This document shows positions 54,411-63,927 of a DNA stretch of 64,000 nucleotides, in pieces. Position 1 is the first letter of the stretch. Each line of letters starts with the position of its first letter. A program made the translations under genes and the position numbers. Origin of the DNA: Pseudomonadota bacterium (GTDB lineage Bacteria > Pseudomonadota > Gammaproteobacteria > Burkholderiales > Burkholderiaceae_F). The stretch spans positions 1-64,000 of the forward strand of contig JAKAFN010000008.1 of NCBI GenBank assembly GCA_021825945.1. The letters are read 5' to 3'. The notes under the pieces were generated by a model. The model worked only from the letters and a program-made list of their open reading frames with translations, searched no databases and had not been told where the DNA came from.

Positions 54411-54487
54411 GGGCCCATAGCTCAGTTGGTTAGAGCAGGCGACTCATAATCGCTTGGTCGCAGGTTCAAGTCCTGCTGGGCCCACCA
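54411..54487 (+). tRNA. tRNA-Ile2 (anticodon CAT, lysidine-modified)
   Basis: 77 nt with encoded CCA. GGGCCCA pairs with TGGGCCC, and the anticodon arm is GCGACTCATAATCGC. The AGGCGACTCATAATCGCTTG and GGTCGC segments are characteristic of the minor isoleucine tRNA, not elongator or initiator Met, so the C34 is expected to become lysidine (TilS). The 3' end overlaps an antisense protein-coding end. Confidence 0.9.
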
Positions 54488-55548
54488 CCGCATACCGATG
54501 ATCCGGCCGCATTCTTCGCAACTCCGTTCTCCGCGCCTTCGTGCGGCAGGATGGTCACCGTTGCGCTCATGCCGGCGCTGAGCGGGAGATCCGCCGGCTG
54601 GCGATCGATATGGATGCGCACGGGAATGCGCTGCGCGAGCCGAACCCAGTCGAACACCGGATTGGCGTCGAGCAGCAGATCCGGTCCGGTCGGATTGTCG
54701 CGATCGCCGATGCCGCGAGCGATGGCTTCCACCGTTCCGGCGAGGCAGCGCGGGTCGGATAGCAGGCGGATCCGGGCGCGATCACCGGGGCGGATGTCTG
54801 CAAGCTTGCTTTCCTCGAAATACCCGTAGAGATAGTAACTGTGGCGGTCGATCAGCGCCATCACCGGCTGGCCGATGTGTACGTAATCGCCGGGGCGCAG
54901 CAGCAGGTTGGTAACGAATCCGTCGACGGGTGCGCGGATCTCGGTGCGCTGCAGATCCAACTGCGCCAGTTGCAGCGCGGTGCGCGCCAGATCGCGTCGG
55001 GCGATCGCGCCGGCCGTATCGGCACGGGCCTGGGCGAGCCGGGATTGGGCAAGATGCCAGGCGTTGCGCGCCATGGCGGCGGCGGCATCGGCATCGTCGA
55101 CCTCTTCGCGCGAGGTGGCGCCGTAGCCGCCGGCGAAGCGGCGGCGCCGGGCCCGGTCTTGGTTCATCCGCATGGCGGTGCGGGCTTTGGCGAGATCTTC
55201 CAGGCGTTCGCGCACCTGTGCCTGCGCCGACTGCAGGGCGGCCTGCGCCATGGCAAGGCGCGCGACGGCCGTGTCGGCGGCGTTATGGAAGCGTGCGGCA
55301 TCGACCGTGAACAGGAGGTCGCCGCGGCGGACCGGTTGGTTGTCGCGCACGGGTACCGTGTCGACCAGTCCTCCGACGTCGGGCGCGATGTGGATCACGT
55401 CGGCGCGTACGCGCGCGTCGCGTGTCCACGGTGTGTCGGCTTCGTGGACCCAGAGAATGCGGGCGAGCAGTGCGGCAACCGCCAGTGCGGCAACGGTCAA
55501 GGCAATGCGCCCGAGGGAGATCGCGCGCAGGAAGTGGGGAAGTTTCAT
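54466..55548 (-). CDS. HlyD/EmrA-type membrane fusion protein
   Basis: 360-residue periplasmic adaptor of a FUSC-type efflux pump (AaeA-like). One N-terminal membrane helix (about 14-32) is followed by a biotinyl/lipoyl-like half (RADVIHIAPDVGGLVDTVPV), a helical hairpin (about 85-190) and RAPVDGFVTNLLLRPGDYV. The frame ends inside the antisense strand of tRNA-Ile2, so its last residues (GGPSRT) are encoded by the tRNA complement. ATG 55548 overlaps the DUF1656 stop. Confidence 0.9.
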   Translation of the reverse strand: MKLPHFLRAISLGRIALTVAALAVAALLARILWVHEADTPWTRDARVRADVIHIAPDVGGLVDTVPVRDNQPVRRGDLLFTVDAARFHNAADTAVARLAMAQAALQSAQAQVRERLEDLAKARTAMRMNQDRARRRRFAGGYGATSREEVDDADAAAAMARNAWHLAQSRLAQARADTAGAIARRDLARTALQLAQLDLQRTEIRAPVDGFVTNLLLRPGDYVHIGQPVMALIDRHSYYLYGYFEESKLADIRPGDRARIRLLSDPRCLAGTVEAIARGIGDRDNPTGPDLLLDANPVFDWVRLAQRIPVRIHIDRQPADLPLSAGMSATVTILPHEGAENGVAKNAAGSSVCGGGPSRT

Positions 55549-55754
55549 GGCAGGGCGTGGCGCGATGCAAGCGCCAGGACACAAAAGAGGATGAGGAACA
55601 GGCTGAGCCGAAACAGCGGTGGATGCCATACGCGGCGGTATATGGCGTACCGGACGAGCACCTGATCGAGGACCGACCACAAGGCGGCACTGATGACGAG
55701 CAGCGTCAGGATGCCCGGAACGAGCACGCCGGTGAAGTCGAATTCACGATGCAT
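55545..55754 (-). CDS. DUF1656 small membrane protein (AaeX-like)
   Basis: 69 residues with two membrane helices: FDFTGVLVPGILTLLVISAA and LFRLSLFLILFCVLALAS. The family always accompanies HlyD and FUSC efflux genes. It overlaps both neighbours, which implies coupled translation. Role unknown. Confidence 0.9.
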   Translation of the reverse strand: MHREFDFTGVLVPGILTLLVISAALWSVLDQVLVRYAIYRRVWHPPLFRLSLFLILFCVLALASRHALP

Positions 55755-57762
55755 GGGACACCGGGGCGAAGGGCGCGCGCGCCAAGATCGGCGCGTGGGG
55801 GTCTTGCAACGCGATGCGCAATTGCAGGAGGTGGGCTTGCAACGGTGCCGGAGGCGTCGCGTCGAGGGCGCGGGCGATGGCGTCGAGGGCCGCTTGCCGA
55901 TCCGGGGATGTGCCCCGGAAGAGCGCAGCGACCGCGCCGACGACCGCGTCGCAGCGGACCCGCACCGGTGCAGGGGGAGCGTGGTCGTGAAGGTCCTGCC
56001 GCAGTTCGATCAGTGCACGTGCGATTTCCTGCGTCACCAGTGACCAGGAGATGATGCGGTCGACCTGATGGCCGCCCGTGGCGGCCTGTCGCAGCAATTG
56101 GCTCAGCAGGTCGCGGTGCATGCTCTCGAATCGGGGTGCCAGCCCGTCGAGCGGGCCGTTTGCGGCAAGGTCGACCGTTGCGCGCAAACGGCTCAGCGCC
56201 CGCCGCATCGATCCGCGGACCGGCAGCAGGGCGAAGCCCAGCACGGCGGCGAGCAGCCCGACGATCTCCGCCACGGCACCGTTGAAGAGACCGACGCTCG
56301 ATAGGCGCATGGGATTGCTGATCTGCAGATTGAGGAACATTCCGAGCATCGCACCCATGCCTACGCCGGCCCACCGCGGTCGGGTTCCGAGGTAGAACAG
56401 CACGGCGAGCAGAGGGAGGGTGACGGCAACCAGACCGGGGAAACCGCCGCCGGGGAGCAGGGCGGCGACGACGATGGCGAGTATGGCGGCAATGGCGAAT
56501 CCCGACAGGGTTTGGGTGAGCGCGTCGACGGGGTTGGGGGCGATTGCCATCAAGGCGCTGAATACCGTGGCCACCAGCATCGCCGTGCCTCCGCTGGGCC
56601 AGGCGGTGGCGATCCAGATCGCGCTCAGGGTAATCATCGTGCCGAAGGTCCGCAGCCCGGTTTTCCACGCGTTCGTCGGATCGTGACTGCGCTGGAAATG
56701 TACACGCTCCACGCCCGCCCCGTACGCACGTCGGGCACGCAGCAGTCGTGCGGAAACCATCAGGTCGCGCAGTTCGCTCGCCAGTCGCAGCAGCAGTGCG
56801 GCGGCCGCATCGAAGTGGCCGAGATCTGCCGGATCAGACAACTCCTGCCGCAGTTGCGCGGCGTGCGCGGCAAGACGGGATCGCGGCCCTGCCAGCCGGG
56901 ATGGCGTGGCGAGGGTGGCGGCGAGTTCGCGCCCCAGCGCATCGATGCGCGCGGCAGCGTCGACGGGCAGGCGTTCCCGTAGGGGGAGCAGCGACTGAAA
57001 TGTGGTCGAAACGGCCATCATCTGGTGGTTGAATCGACGCAGCCCGCTGCTGTTGGCGCGAACTTCCGGATCTTCGAAGATCACCGACGACCGTAGATCT
57101 TCCAGGTGTACCGCGGCACGGACCGCTTGCAGGTGTTCGTGTTCGGCGCGTTCCGGTGGCAATCGCGCCTGCAGCCCGTCACGCAGCAGGCGCAGCAGTT
57201 CGGCGAGGCGATCCTCCGCCGCGCGGTAGAGCTGCGGACCCAGGCGCTGCGGCCAGAGCAGGGCGCTCACCAGCGTCGCGACGGTGATGCCGAGCAGGAC
57301 TTCCGAGACGCGCATCTGCGCGGTCTGGAACCCTTGCAGCGGATCGCGCAGGCTTGGCAGCGCGACGATCGCAGCGGTGTATCCGGCAAGCACGTAGCCG
57401 TAGGCCATGAAGTTGCGGTAGAGCAGCGCCCCCACCGCGCACAGTGCAACCCAGGCGCAGAGACCGAACAGGAAGAATTCGCGCTCTTGGGCAAAGGCCG
57501 CGATCAGCACGAGGCCGACGATCGATCCAACGATCGTTCCGAGAATGCGATAGAAACTCTTGGCCAGCACCAGCCCGTTCTGGGGTTGCATCACGATCGC
57601 GACGCTGAGCATCGCCGTCGACGGCTGCTGCAGTTCGAGACGCATCGCCAGCCACGCGGTGAGATAGAGCGCGACCAGGCTCTTGGCAACGAAGGTCCAG
57701 GAATGCGCTTCCTCGCGGAGCGAGGCCGGCAACACGGGGAGGCGCCCGGCGGGTTCAGCCAT
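55744..57762 (-). CDS. FUSC-family efflux transporter (AaeB-like)
   Basis: 672-residue inner-membrane protein with two sets of membrane helices (about 25-170 and 380-520) separated by a helical cytosolic part, the FUSC/AaeB architecture. Segments LQQPSTAMLSVAIVMQPQNG and SFYRILGTIVGSIVGLVLIA mark the first FUSC block. In this family export of aromatic acids is the best-known role. It overlaps the MarR stop (57755) by 8 bases. Confidence 0.9.
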   Translation of the reverse strand: MAEPAGRLPVLPASLREEAHSWTFVAKSLVALYLTAWLAMRLELQQPSTAMLSVAIVMQPQNGLVLAKSFYRILGTIVGSIVGLVLIAAFAQEREFFLFGLCAWVALCAVGALLYRNFMAYGYVLAGYTAAIVALPSLRDPLQGFQTAQMRVSEVLLGITVATLVSALLWPQRLGPQLYRAAEDRLAELLRLLRDGLQARLPPERAEHEHLQAVRAAVHLEDLRSSVIFEDPEVRANSSGLRRFNHQMMAVSTTFQSLLPLRERLPVDAAARIDALGRELAATLATPSRLAGPRSRLAAHAAQLRQELSDPADLGHFDAAAALLLRLASELRDLMVSARLLRARRAYGAGVERVHFQRSHDPTNAWKTGLRTFGTMITLSAIWIATAWPSGGTAMLVATVFSALMAIAPNPVDALTQTLSGFAIAAILAIVVAALLPGGGFPGLVAVTLPLLAVLFYLGTRPRWAGVGMGAMLGMFLNLQISNPMRLSSVGLFNGAVAEIVGLLAAVLGFALLPVRGSMRRALSRLRATVDLAANGPLDGLAPRFESMHRDLLSQLLRQAATGGHQVDRIISWSLVTQEIARALIELRQDLHDHAPPAPVRVRCDAVVGAVAALFRGTSPDRQAALDAIARALDATPPAPLQAHLLQLRIALQDPHAPILARAPFAPVSHAS

Positions 57763-58249
57763 GTTCGACGCTGTCGAGGAAACGTTTGAGGAGCGATTCG
57801 AGTCGAGACAGATCGTCGACAGGAATGGCGCGCGCCTGGCGCGCGAGCATTTCGCCGATGGCGGGCAGAAACGCGTCGATCATTGCCAGTCCGTCCGCGG
57901 TCAGGGTCAGCCGCACGCGGCGGCGATCGCCTTCGTCGACGTGGCGCGCGATCAAGCCTCGGGTACACAGGCCATCGGTCAGGCGGGTGATGTTGGTCGA
58001 CTTTTCCATCGCGGCATCGGCCAGCTCCGACGGACTGAGGCGGTAGTCCTCGCTGCCGAACAGCATCATCAGCACGGCATACTCGGTATGGTTGATACCC
58101 CAGGGCCGCAGGACCTGGTTGGCCTGGTCCTGGGTTCGCTTGTAGAGGTGCTTGATCAGCCGGATGACCACCGCCGGGGTGCGCGGGAAGGCCGGGTGGC
58201 GGGCGCAGGTGAGCGCGACGCGCGCCTCGGCGGCTTCGAACCCGTTCAT
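57755..58249 (-). CDS. MarR-family transcriptional regulator
   Basis: 164 residues with a winged helix. Helices LSPSELADAAMEKSTNITRL and wing DEGDRRRVRLTLTADG are typical. First gene of the efflux operon. Its start is 6 bp from a perfect palindrome (58256-58276), so autoregulation by this protein, relieved by a small ligand, is likely. Confidence 0.93.
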   Translation of the reverse strand: MNGFEAAEARVALTCARHPAFPRTPAVVIRLIKHLYKRTQDQANQVLRPWGINHTEYAVLMMLFGSEDYRLSPSELADAAMEKSTNITRLTDGLCTRGLIARHVDEGDRRRVRLTLTADGLAMIDAFLPAIGEMLARQARAIPVDDLSRLESLLKRFLDSVEHG

Positions 58250-58255
58250 TTGTTT

Positions 58256-58276
58256 ACAAATGAATAATTCATTTGT
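58256..58276. promoter_or_regulatory. Palindromic operator, probably for the MarR regulator
   Basis: Perfect half-sites ACAAATGAAT and ATTCATTTGT with one central A, 21 bp in all, in an AT-rich island between divergent marR and the alcohol dehydrogenase gene. Size and symmetry match MarR-type operators. Further partial half-sites (TTCATTTG at 58245) overlap the marR start. Confidence 0.75.
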
Positions 58277-58429
58277 GAAGTGTATATCAATGAACGGAAA
58301 AATTCTATCGCAACCAGTTTGCTAGCATCGATCCTCCGGCATGTACCGGAAACCGTGCAGGGGTGCCCGGTGCCGCAATCCGGCGGCGGGCCGTCCGCTT
58401 CCCGATCAACCCTTCCTGGAATACCGAGC

Positions 58430-59470
58430 ATGACCAAAGCCTATGCCGCCTTGAGCCCATCCAGTCCCCTTGCGCCCCTCGAAATCGAGCGCCGGACGCC
58501 GGGGCCGGACGATGTCCACATCGCGATCCTGTACTGCGGCGTCTGTCATTCCGACCTGCATACCGCGCGCAACGAGTGGCACAACACGATTTATCCATCG
58601 GTCCCCGGCCACGAAATCGTCGGCAGAGTGGTTGCGGTGGGCAAGAACGTCCAGAGTTTTCAGCCCGGAGACCTTGCGGGCGTGGGATGCATGGTCGACA
58701 GCTGCGGTCACTGCCATCCCTGTCGGGAGGGCGAGGAGCAGTACTGCGAGACCGGCTTCGTCGGCACGTACAACGGCCCGCTGTTCGGCGGGGAAAACAC
58801 CTACGGCGGTTATTCCCAGGCGATCGTGGTCAAGGAGCACTTCGTCCTGAAGATTCGCCACCCGGAATCCGACCTCGCGGCCGTTGCGCCGCTTCTTTGT
58901 GCGGGGATCACCACCTATTCGCCCCTGCGCCACTGGAAGGCGGGACCCGGGAAAAAAGTGGGCATCGTCGGTTTGGGCGGGCTCGGGCACATGGGGGTGA
59001 AGATCGCCCATGCAATGGGCGCGCACGTCACCCTCTTCACGACCTCACCGGGGAAGATCGCCGATGGAAAACGCCTCGGCGCCGATGCGGTGTGCATCTC
59101 GACGGACTCCGCGCAGATGTCCGCCCAGGCGAATCAATTCGATTTCGTTCTCAATACGGTGGCCGCGCCGCACGACCTCGATCCCTATCTGCAACTGCTG
59201 AAGCACGATGGCACCATGACGCTGGTCGGCGCACCGGCCGCACCGCATCCGTCGCCCGGGGTGTTCAATCTCATCCTGAAGCGGCGCCAGATCGCGGGCT
59301 CGTTGATCGGGGGAATTCAGGAAACCCAGGACATGCTGGACTTCTGTGCCCGACACGGCATCACGTCGGATATCGAGCGGATCCCGATGGATTACATCAA
59401 TACCGCGTATGAACGCATGCTGAAGAGCGACGTCAAGTATCGATTCGTGATCGATATGGCAACCCTGTGA
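58430..59470 (+). CDS. Zinc-dependent alcohol/aldehyde dehydrogenase (YahK/CAD-like)
   Basis: 346 residues from ATG 58430; the open frame begins earlier but the conserved part starts here. Catalytic zinc site CGVCHSDLHTARNEW and GHEIVGRVVAVG; structural zinc site CGHCHPCREGEEQYC; Rossmann loop GLGGLGHMGVKIAHAMG. NADP-dependent reduction of aldehydes is usual in this subgroup. It is divergent from the MarR efflux operon and shares the intergenic palindrome, so joint regulation in response to aromatic or aldehyde stress is plausible. Confidence 0.92.
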   Translation: MTKAYAALSPSSPLAPLEIERRTPGPDDVHIAILYCGVCHSDLHTARNEWHNTIYPSVPGHEIVGRVVAVGKNVQSFQPGDLAGVGCMVDSCGHCHPCREGEEQYCETGFVGTYNGPLFGGENTYGGYSQAIVVKEHFVLKIRHPESDLAAVAPLLCAGITTYSPLRHWKAGPGKKVGIVGLGGLGHMGVKIAHAMGAHVTLFTTSPGKIADGKRLGADAVCISTDSAQMSAQANQFDFVLNTVAAPHDLDPYLQLLKHDGTMTLVGAPAAPHPSPGVFNLILKRRQIAGSLIGGIQETQDMLDFCARHGITSDIERIPMDYINTAYERMLKSDVKYRFVIDMATL

Positions 59471-59477
59471 TCCCACC

Positions 59478-59507
59478 CCCGCCTTTCCCAGGTGCGGGAA
59501 AGGCGGG
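59478..59507. terminator. Hairpin between convergent genes
   Basis: CCCGCCTTTCCC and GGGAAAGGCGGG form a perfect 12-bp stem with a 6-base loop, between the dehydrogenase stop (59470) and the rne stop (59520). There is no T-run on either side, so it may act with Rho or as an mRNA-end stabiliser. Confidence 0.5.
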
Positions 59508-59519
59508 CGGTTGCGTCCT

Positions 59520-62390
59520 TCAGTCTCCCTGCGTCTCGATCTGTACCAGCGGTTCCTCCGTCGACGCCGCGCGCACGGGACGGGGGCGGCCGCGCCGTAC
59601 CGGCTTGTCTTCTTCTGCGATCCGCGCCTGCGCCTGAGCAAGTTTCGCCGGGTCGGTTTGCGCAAGTTCGATTCCCGCCGATTGCAGTGCGGGAGCGATT
59701 TCCTCCACGGTCATCGGCGTCGGGATCGTCCCGGCTGCGACCACTTCCGATGTCGCAGGGACGGCTTCCTCCAGCTTTGGCTCGGGTGCGATCTCCGCTG
59801 CTGCCGCCACGGCGCGCGGTTCGAACGCGGCAGGCACCTCCGCAGCAACGGGTCGCGGCATCGCTTCGGTCGCCGGCTGGACTGCCACCACGGCGGCCGG
59901 CGCTGCGGCGGCCTCGACGGGAACCTGCATCGAAGAAGCGGCGGCATGCTCCCCTGGCTCGGGTTCGGTGCCGGATTCCACTACCGACTCGGTATCGGCC
60001 GGGATTTCCTCGTTGTCGCCTTCTGCGGTGCGCTCGCCAGCCCGTCCGCCGCGGCCGCGCCGACCGCGCCGGCGCCGGCGCTTCTCGGGGCTACCCGACT
60101 CGTCGGGGGTGCCGGCGGCTGCGTCCTGTTCCGTCCCGGTTTCCACTCCGGTTTCCTCCGGTGCCTCGACCGCCGGCACGGGGAGTCCTTCCGGAACCGG
60201 CTCTCCCGCGGCAAGGATGGAATCCTTCGCTTCTGATGCATTGGCCGTCGCCTGCTCGCCGTCGCGTCCTCGACCGCCGCGCCCGCGGCGGCCGCGGCGA
60301 CGGCCGGCCCGCTCTTCCGTCGTGGCCTGTGCTTCCGCGCTTTCGCGGATTTCTTCCACCGGCCGCACGGCTTCCACCGTGGCGGTGAGGGCTGCGGCGT
60401 CGCCGTCGCGGCGCGATCCATCGCGCCTGCGGGATTCTCCGCGCGTCGCGCGCTCGGTATCGGACCGGGAGCTACGTGAGGGACGCTCGCCTCGGCGACC
60501 TCCACGCTCGCCGGCGCGCTCCGTGCGTTCCTCCCGCTCCCGGCGGGGCTCCTTGCGGGCCGGCGCTGCTTCGCCGGCGGGTTCGACTGCCGCGGTTCCT
60601 TGCGGCGACGCGGGTCGCGCCGCGAGTCCGGTCGGTTCGTCTTTCACCCCGAACCAGCTGCGGATCCGACCCCACACGGACCGGTCGGTACGGTCGGCCG
60701 GATGGCGCGCCGACGCAGGAATCGGTGTCGAGGCCGGATGCGCCGGAGTCGGAACGGCCTCCGCCGCCGCGATGAGCGGTGCCGGCGTTTCCGGAACGAT
60801 GCCCTTGACTACGGCGACCTGCCGCCGGTTGCGCGGTTCGCGCGACGCGGTCGTATAGGGTTCCTCGGTCGGCGGTTCGACGACCCGGCTGTAGCTGGCC
60901 TTGGGTTGATCCAGGCGCTCGTCGTCGTGCCGCAAGCGCTCGATGTGATAGTGGGGCGTTTCGAGGTACTTGTTCGGGATCAGGAGGATCGACACGCGCA
61001 ACCGGGCTTCGAGCTTGGCGATTTCCGCGCGTTTCTCATTCAGGAGATAGGTTGCGACGTCCACGGGAACCTGTGCATGGACGGCGGCGGTCGATTCTTT
61101 CATTGCCTCCTCCTGCAGGATGCGCAGGATGTGCAGCGCGGAGCTCTCGGTGTCGCGCACCTGGCCGACGCCGTTGCAGCGTGGGCACGTGATGTGGCTG
61201 CCTTCGCTCAGCGCCGGGCGCAGTCGCTGGCGCGAAAGTTCCATGAGACCGAAGCGCGAGATCTTTCCCATCTGTACGCGGGCGCGGTCGTGGTGCAGCG
61301 CATCCTTGAGTCGCTGTTCCACGGCACGCTGGTTTCGGCCTTCCTCCATGTCGATGAAGTCGATGACGATCAGTCCGCCCAGGTCGCGTAGGCGGAGCTG
61401 CCGGGCCGCTTCGTCGGCCGCTTCGAGGTTGGTACGGGTGGCGGTCTCCTCGATGTCCGAGCCGCGCGTCGCCTGTGCCGAGTTGACGTCGATCGCGACC
61501 AGCGCCTCGGTGTGGTCGATCACGATGGCGCCGCCCGAGGGCAGGGAAACCGTACGCGAATGCGCGCTTTCGATCTGATGTTCGATCTGGAAGCGCGAAA
61601 ACAGCGGCACGTCATCCCGATAGCGCTTGACGCGCGCCGAGACGTCGGGCATCACCAGGTCGACGAAGGTTTTCGCCTGCTCGTACACGTCCTCGGTGTC
61701 GATCAGGATTTCGCCGATGTCCGGGTTGAAGTAGTCGCGGATCGCCCGGATCACCAGACTCGATTCCAGGTAGATGAGTTCCGGGGCCTTTACCGCGGTG
61801 ACGGCATCGGTGATGGCCTTCCACAACTGCAGGAGGTACTTCAGGTCCCATTGCAGTTCTTCGACGGCGCGACCGATCCCGGCCGTGCGCGCGATCACGC
61901 TCATGCCGGACGGCAGTTCGAGCTTATCGAGCGCGTCGCGCAGCTCTTGGCGGTCCTCCCCTTCGACACGCCGCGAAACGCCGCCGCCGCGAGGGTTGTT
62001 GGGCATGAGCACCAGGTAGCGGCCGGCCAGCGAAATGAAGGTAGTGAGGGCGGCGCCCTTGTTGCCGCGTTCTTCCTTTTCAACCTGGACGATGAGTTCC
62101 TGGCCTTCCGTCACCGCATCTTGGATGCGGGCGCGGCCGACATCGATTCCAGCTTTGAAGTATTGGCGCGAAATTTCCTTGAACGGTAGGAATCCGTGCC
62201 GTTCTTCGCCGTAATCGACGAAACACGCTTCGAGACTAGGCTCGACCCGCGTGATGATGCCCTTATAGATATTGGATTTGCGTTGCTCGCGTCCGCTGGT
62301 TTCGATGTCCAGGTCGAGCAGTTTTTGACCATCGACGATCGCTACGCGCAACTGCTCCGCGTGCGTCGCATTGAACAACATGCGCTTCAT
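59520..62390 (-). CDS. rne: Ribonuclease E
   Basis: 956-residue endoribonuclease, organiser of mRNA decay and rRNA processing. ATG 62390 ([10 protein letters not shown]) is chosen because AAGGAG lies 5 bases upstream. The catalytic half (1-500) has the S1 domain, DNase I-like metal site [11 protein letters not shown] with DFIDM, and the zinc-link [14 protein letters not shown]. The C-terminal half (about 520-956) is disordered: Arg-rich stretches (about 625-670, 710-735, 785-800) that could bind RNA, alternating with Glu/Ala-rich parts. Confidence 0.95.
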   Translation of the reverse strand: MKRMLFNATHAEQLRVAIVDGQKLLDLDIETSGREQRKSNIYKGIITRVEPSLEACFVDYGEERHGFLPFKEISRQYFKAGIDVGRARIQDAVTEGQELIVQVEKEERGNKGAALTTFISLAGRYLVLMPNNPRGGGVSRRVEGEDRQELRDALDKLELPSGMSVIARTAGIGRAVEELQWDLKYLLQLWKAITDAVTAVKAPELIYLESSLVIRAIRDYFNPDIGEILIDTEDVYEQAKTFVDLVMPDVSARVKRYRDDVPLFSRFQIEHQIESAHSRTVSLPSGGAIVIDHTEALVAIDVNSAQATRGSDIEETATRTNLEAADEAARQLRLRDLGGLIVIDFIDMEEGRNQRAVEQRLKDALHHDRARVQMGKISRFGLMELSRQRLRPALSEGSHITCPRCNGVGQVRDTESSALHILRILQEEAMKESTAAVHAQVPVDVATYLLNEKRAEIAKLEARLRVSILLIPNKYLETPHYHIERLRHDDERLDQPKASYSRVVEPPTEEPYTTASREPRNRRQVAVVKGIVPETPAPLIAAAEAVPTPAHPASTPIPASARHPADRTDRSVWGRIRSWFGVKDEPTGLAARPASPQGTAAVEPAGEAAPARKEPRREREERTERAGERGGRRGERPSRSSRSDTERATRGESRRRDGSRRDGDAAALTATVEAVRPVEEIRESAEAQATTEERAGRRRGRRGRGGRGRDGEQATANASEAKDSILAAGEPVPEGLPVPAVEAPEETGVETGTEQDAAAGTPDESGSPEKRRRRRGRRGRGGRAGERTAEGDNEEIPADTESVVESGTEPEPGEHAAASSMQVPVEAAAAPAAVVAVQPATEAMPRPVAAEVPAAFEPRAVAAAAEIAPEPKLEEAVPATSEVVAAGTIPTPMTVEEIAPALQSAGIELAQTDPAKLAQAQARIAEEDKPVRRGRPRPVRAASTEEPLVQIETQGD

Positions 62391-62921
62391 CAGCACTCCT
62401 TGCGCCGTTTTTTCGGCGCAGAATATGCCGAATCAGGTCCGATGTGCTGGCAACCGCAGAGAACGACCCCGATCCCCTGGACGTCTTGTCCACCGACCGC
62501 CATGGGCGCGCGAAACGTGCGCACCCATACACCGTTCGGGTCCGAACGGTGGGGGAAACAGCGGCAGGAAGTGTCCGGGCATGGAGATTCGTTGGGTTGT
62601 CACACGAGGCCGCGTACCGCGCCGCCATCCGGTAAGCGGGAGGCGCGGACCGTGCCCTGGATCCGAATTCGGCATGCGCCTGCGGCGAGTTGCCGGGCAG
62701 GCGCTGGGTTGTACAAAGTCGCCTTGCGAGGGACTGCCGGCTGAACGCCCGCGCCCATCCGCTCCGCGACCCACATTCAATCAACGACGCTACTCGCGCA
62801 GGCCCCGTTTCCGGTTTTCGCGCGCATCCATCGCAGATTGGCGCTCGCGCGGCAGGTCGCCGCACGACGGGGGGTGCACTGGGCACCGCTACAATCGCGA
62901 TCAGACTCCAGTATATGCAAC
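62391..62921. other. Divergent rne/rluC intergenic region, 531 bp
   Basis: No supportable gene. It must hold the promoters of rne (minus) and rluC (plus). Next to rne there is a hairpin just before the ribosome-binding site (62401-62420). TACAAT at 62890-62895 could be the -10 box for rluC, 27 bp before its start. A long rne leader is known in E. coli, where it mediates autoregulation. Confidence 0.5.
62401..62420 (-). promoter_or_regulatory. Leader hairpin adjacent to the rne ribosome-binding site
   Basis: In the rne leader TGCGCCG and CGGCGCA form a 7-bp stem with an A6 loop, immediately followed by AGGAGTGCTG and the start codon. It could modulate translation or serve in RNase E autoregulation; function is inferred. 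Confidence 0.5.
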
Positions 62922-63884
62922 ATGCTTGCACAACGCAAAACATCCCTCGTTTCCGCGAGCCGATCCGTGTCCATGGTACGGATCGACGAGGGTAGTGCCG
63001 GCCAGCGTTTGGACAACTTTCTACTACAGTGGGCCAAGGGCGTTCCGAAGAGCCACGTGTACCGGATCGTTCGTACCGGCGAGGTTCGGGTCAACGGCGG
63101 ACGCACCGGAGTCGAATACCGTCTGGCCCTCGGCGACGAGTTGCGGATTCCGCCTTTGCGCCGGGCGGATCCGACGGCCAAGCCGGTGGCTCCCGCGCAG
63201 ATGCCGCCGATCCGGTTCGAGGACGAACATCTCCTGGTGGTCGACAAGCCCTCGGGCGTGGCCGCGCATGGCGGCAGCGGTGTCGCGCACGGCGTCATCG
63301 AGCGGGTCCGCGCCGCCCGGCCGCAGCAGTCGTTTCTGGAACTCGGCCACCGCCTCGACCGGGAGACTTCCGGCGTGCTCCTGCTGGCGAAGACTCGCCG
63401 CTGTCTTGTCGCCTTGCACGAGCAATTGCGCACCGGGGCGGTGGAAAAGCGCTACCTCGCGCTGGTAATCGGTGATTGGGTGAACGATCGCCAGCACGTG
63501 CGGTTTCCGCTCGTCAAGCGCACGCTCGCCAACGGCGAGCGGCGCGTCTTCGTCGACGAGGAGGAAGGCGTACGGGCGCATACGATTTTTTCGCTGCGCA
63601 AGCGCTTGGCGGGATTCTCGTTGCTGGAGGCGGAGTTGAAGACGGGCCGCACGCACCAGATCCGGGTGCACCTGGCGCATTCCGGGTTTCCCATTCTCGG
63701 TGATGACAAATATGGCGATTTCGAGGTCAACCGGCGCGCGGCGCGCGGGGCGTTCGGAGCCCGCCTCGACCGGATGTTTCTGCACGCATTTCGGATCGCG
63801 TTGGCGCATCCGGTGACCGGCGATCCACTCGCGATCGAGGCGCCGTTGCCGCCGGAGTGCGAGCGGTTCCTGGCGGCGTTGTAG
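62922..63884 (+). CDS. rluC: 23S rRNA pseudouridine synthase RluC
   Basis: 320 residues from ATG 62922. The S4 domain (GQRLDNFLLQWAKGVPKSHV, EVRVNGGR) precedes the catalytic domain with HRLDRETSGVLLLAK, whose Asp is the nucleophile, and KTGRTHQIRVHLAHSG. RluC modifies U955, U2504 and U2580 of 23S rRNA in E. coli; the rne-rluC divergent pair supports this member. Confidence 0.94.
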   Translation: MLAQRKTSLVSASRSVSMVRIDEGSAGQRLDNFLLQWAKGVPKSHVYRIVRTGEVRVNGGRTGVEYRLALGDELRIPPLRRADPTAKPVAPAQMPPIRFEDEHLLVVDKPSGVAAHGGSGVAHGVIERVRAARPQQSFLELGHRLDRETSGVLLLAKTRRCLVALHEQLRTGAVEKRYLALVIGDWVNDRQHVRFPLVKRTLANGERRVFVDEEEGVRAHTIFSLRKRLAGFSLLEAELKTGRTHQIRVHLAHSGFPILGDDKYGDFEVNRRAARGAFGARLDRMFLHAFRIALAHPVTGDPLAIEAPLPPECERFLAAL

Positions 63885-63892
63885 TCACGGGT

Positions 63893-63927
63893 CGTCATCG
63901 CGAGGCCCGCAGGGCCGTGGCGATCCG
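63893..63927. repeat. Dispersed palindromic repeat, second copy
   Basis: CGTCATCGCGAGGCCCG, then AGGGCCGTGGCGATCC, starting 9 bp after rluC. It matches the right arm of 47842-47918 (reverse strand) at about 33 of 35 positions. Beyond it to the window end I see no gene. Confidence 0.75.
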
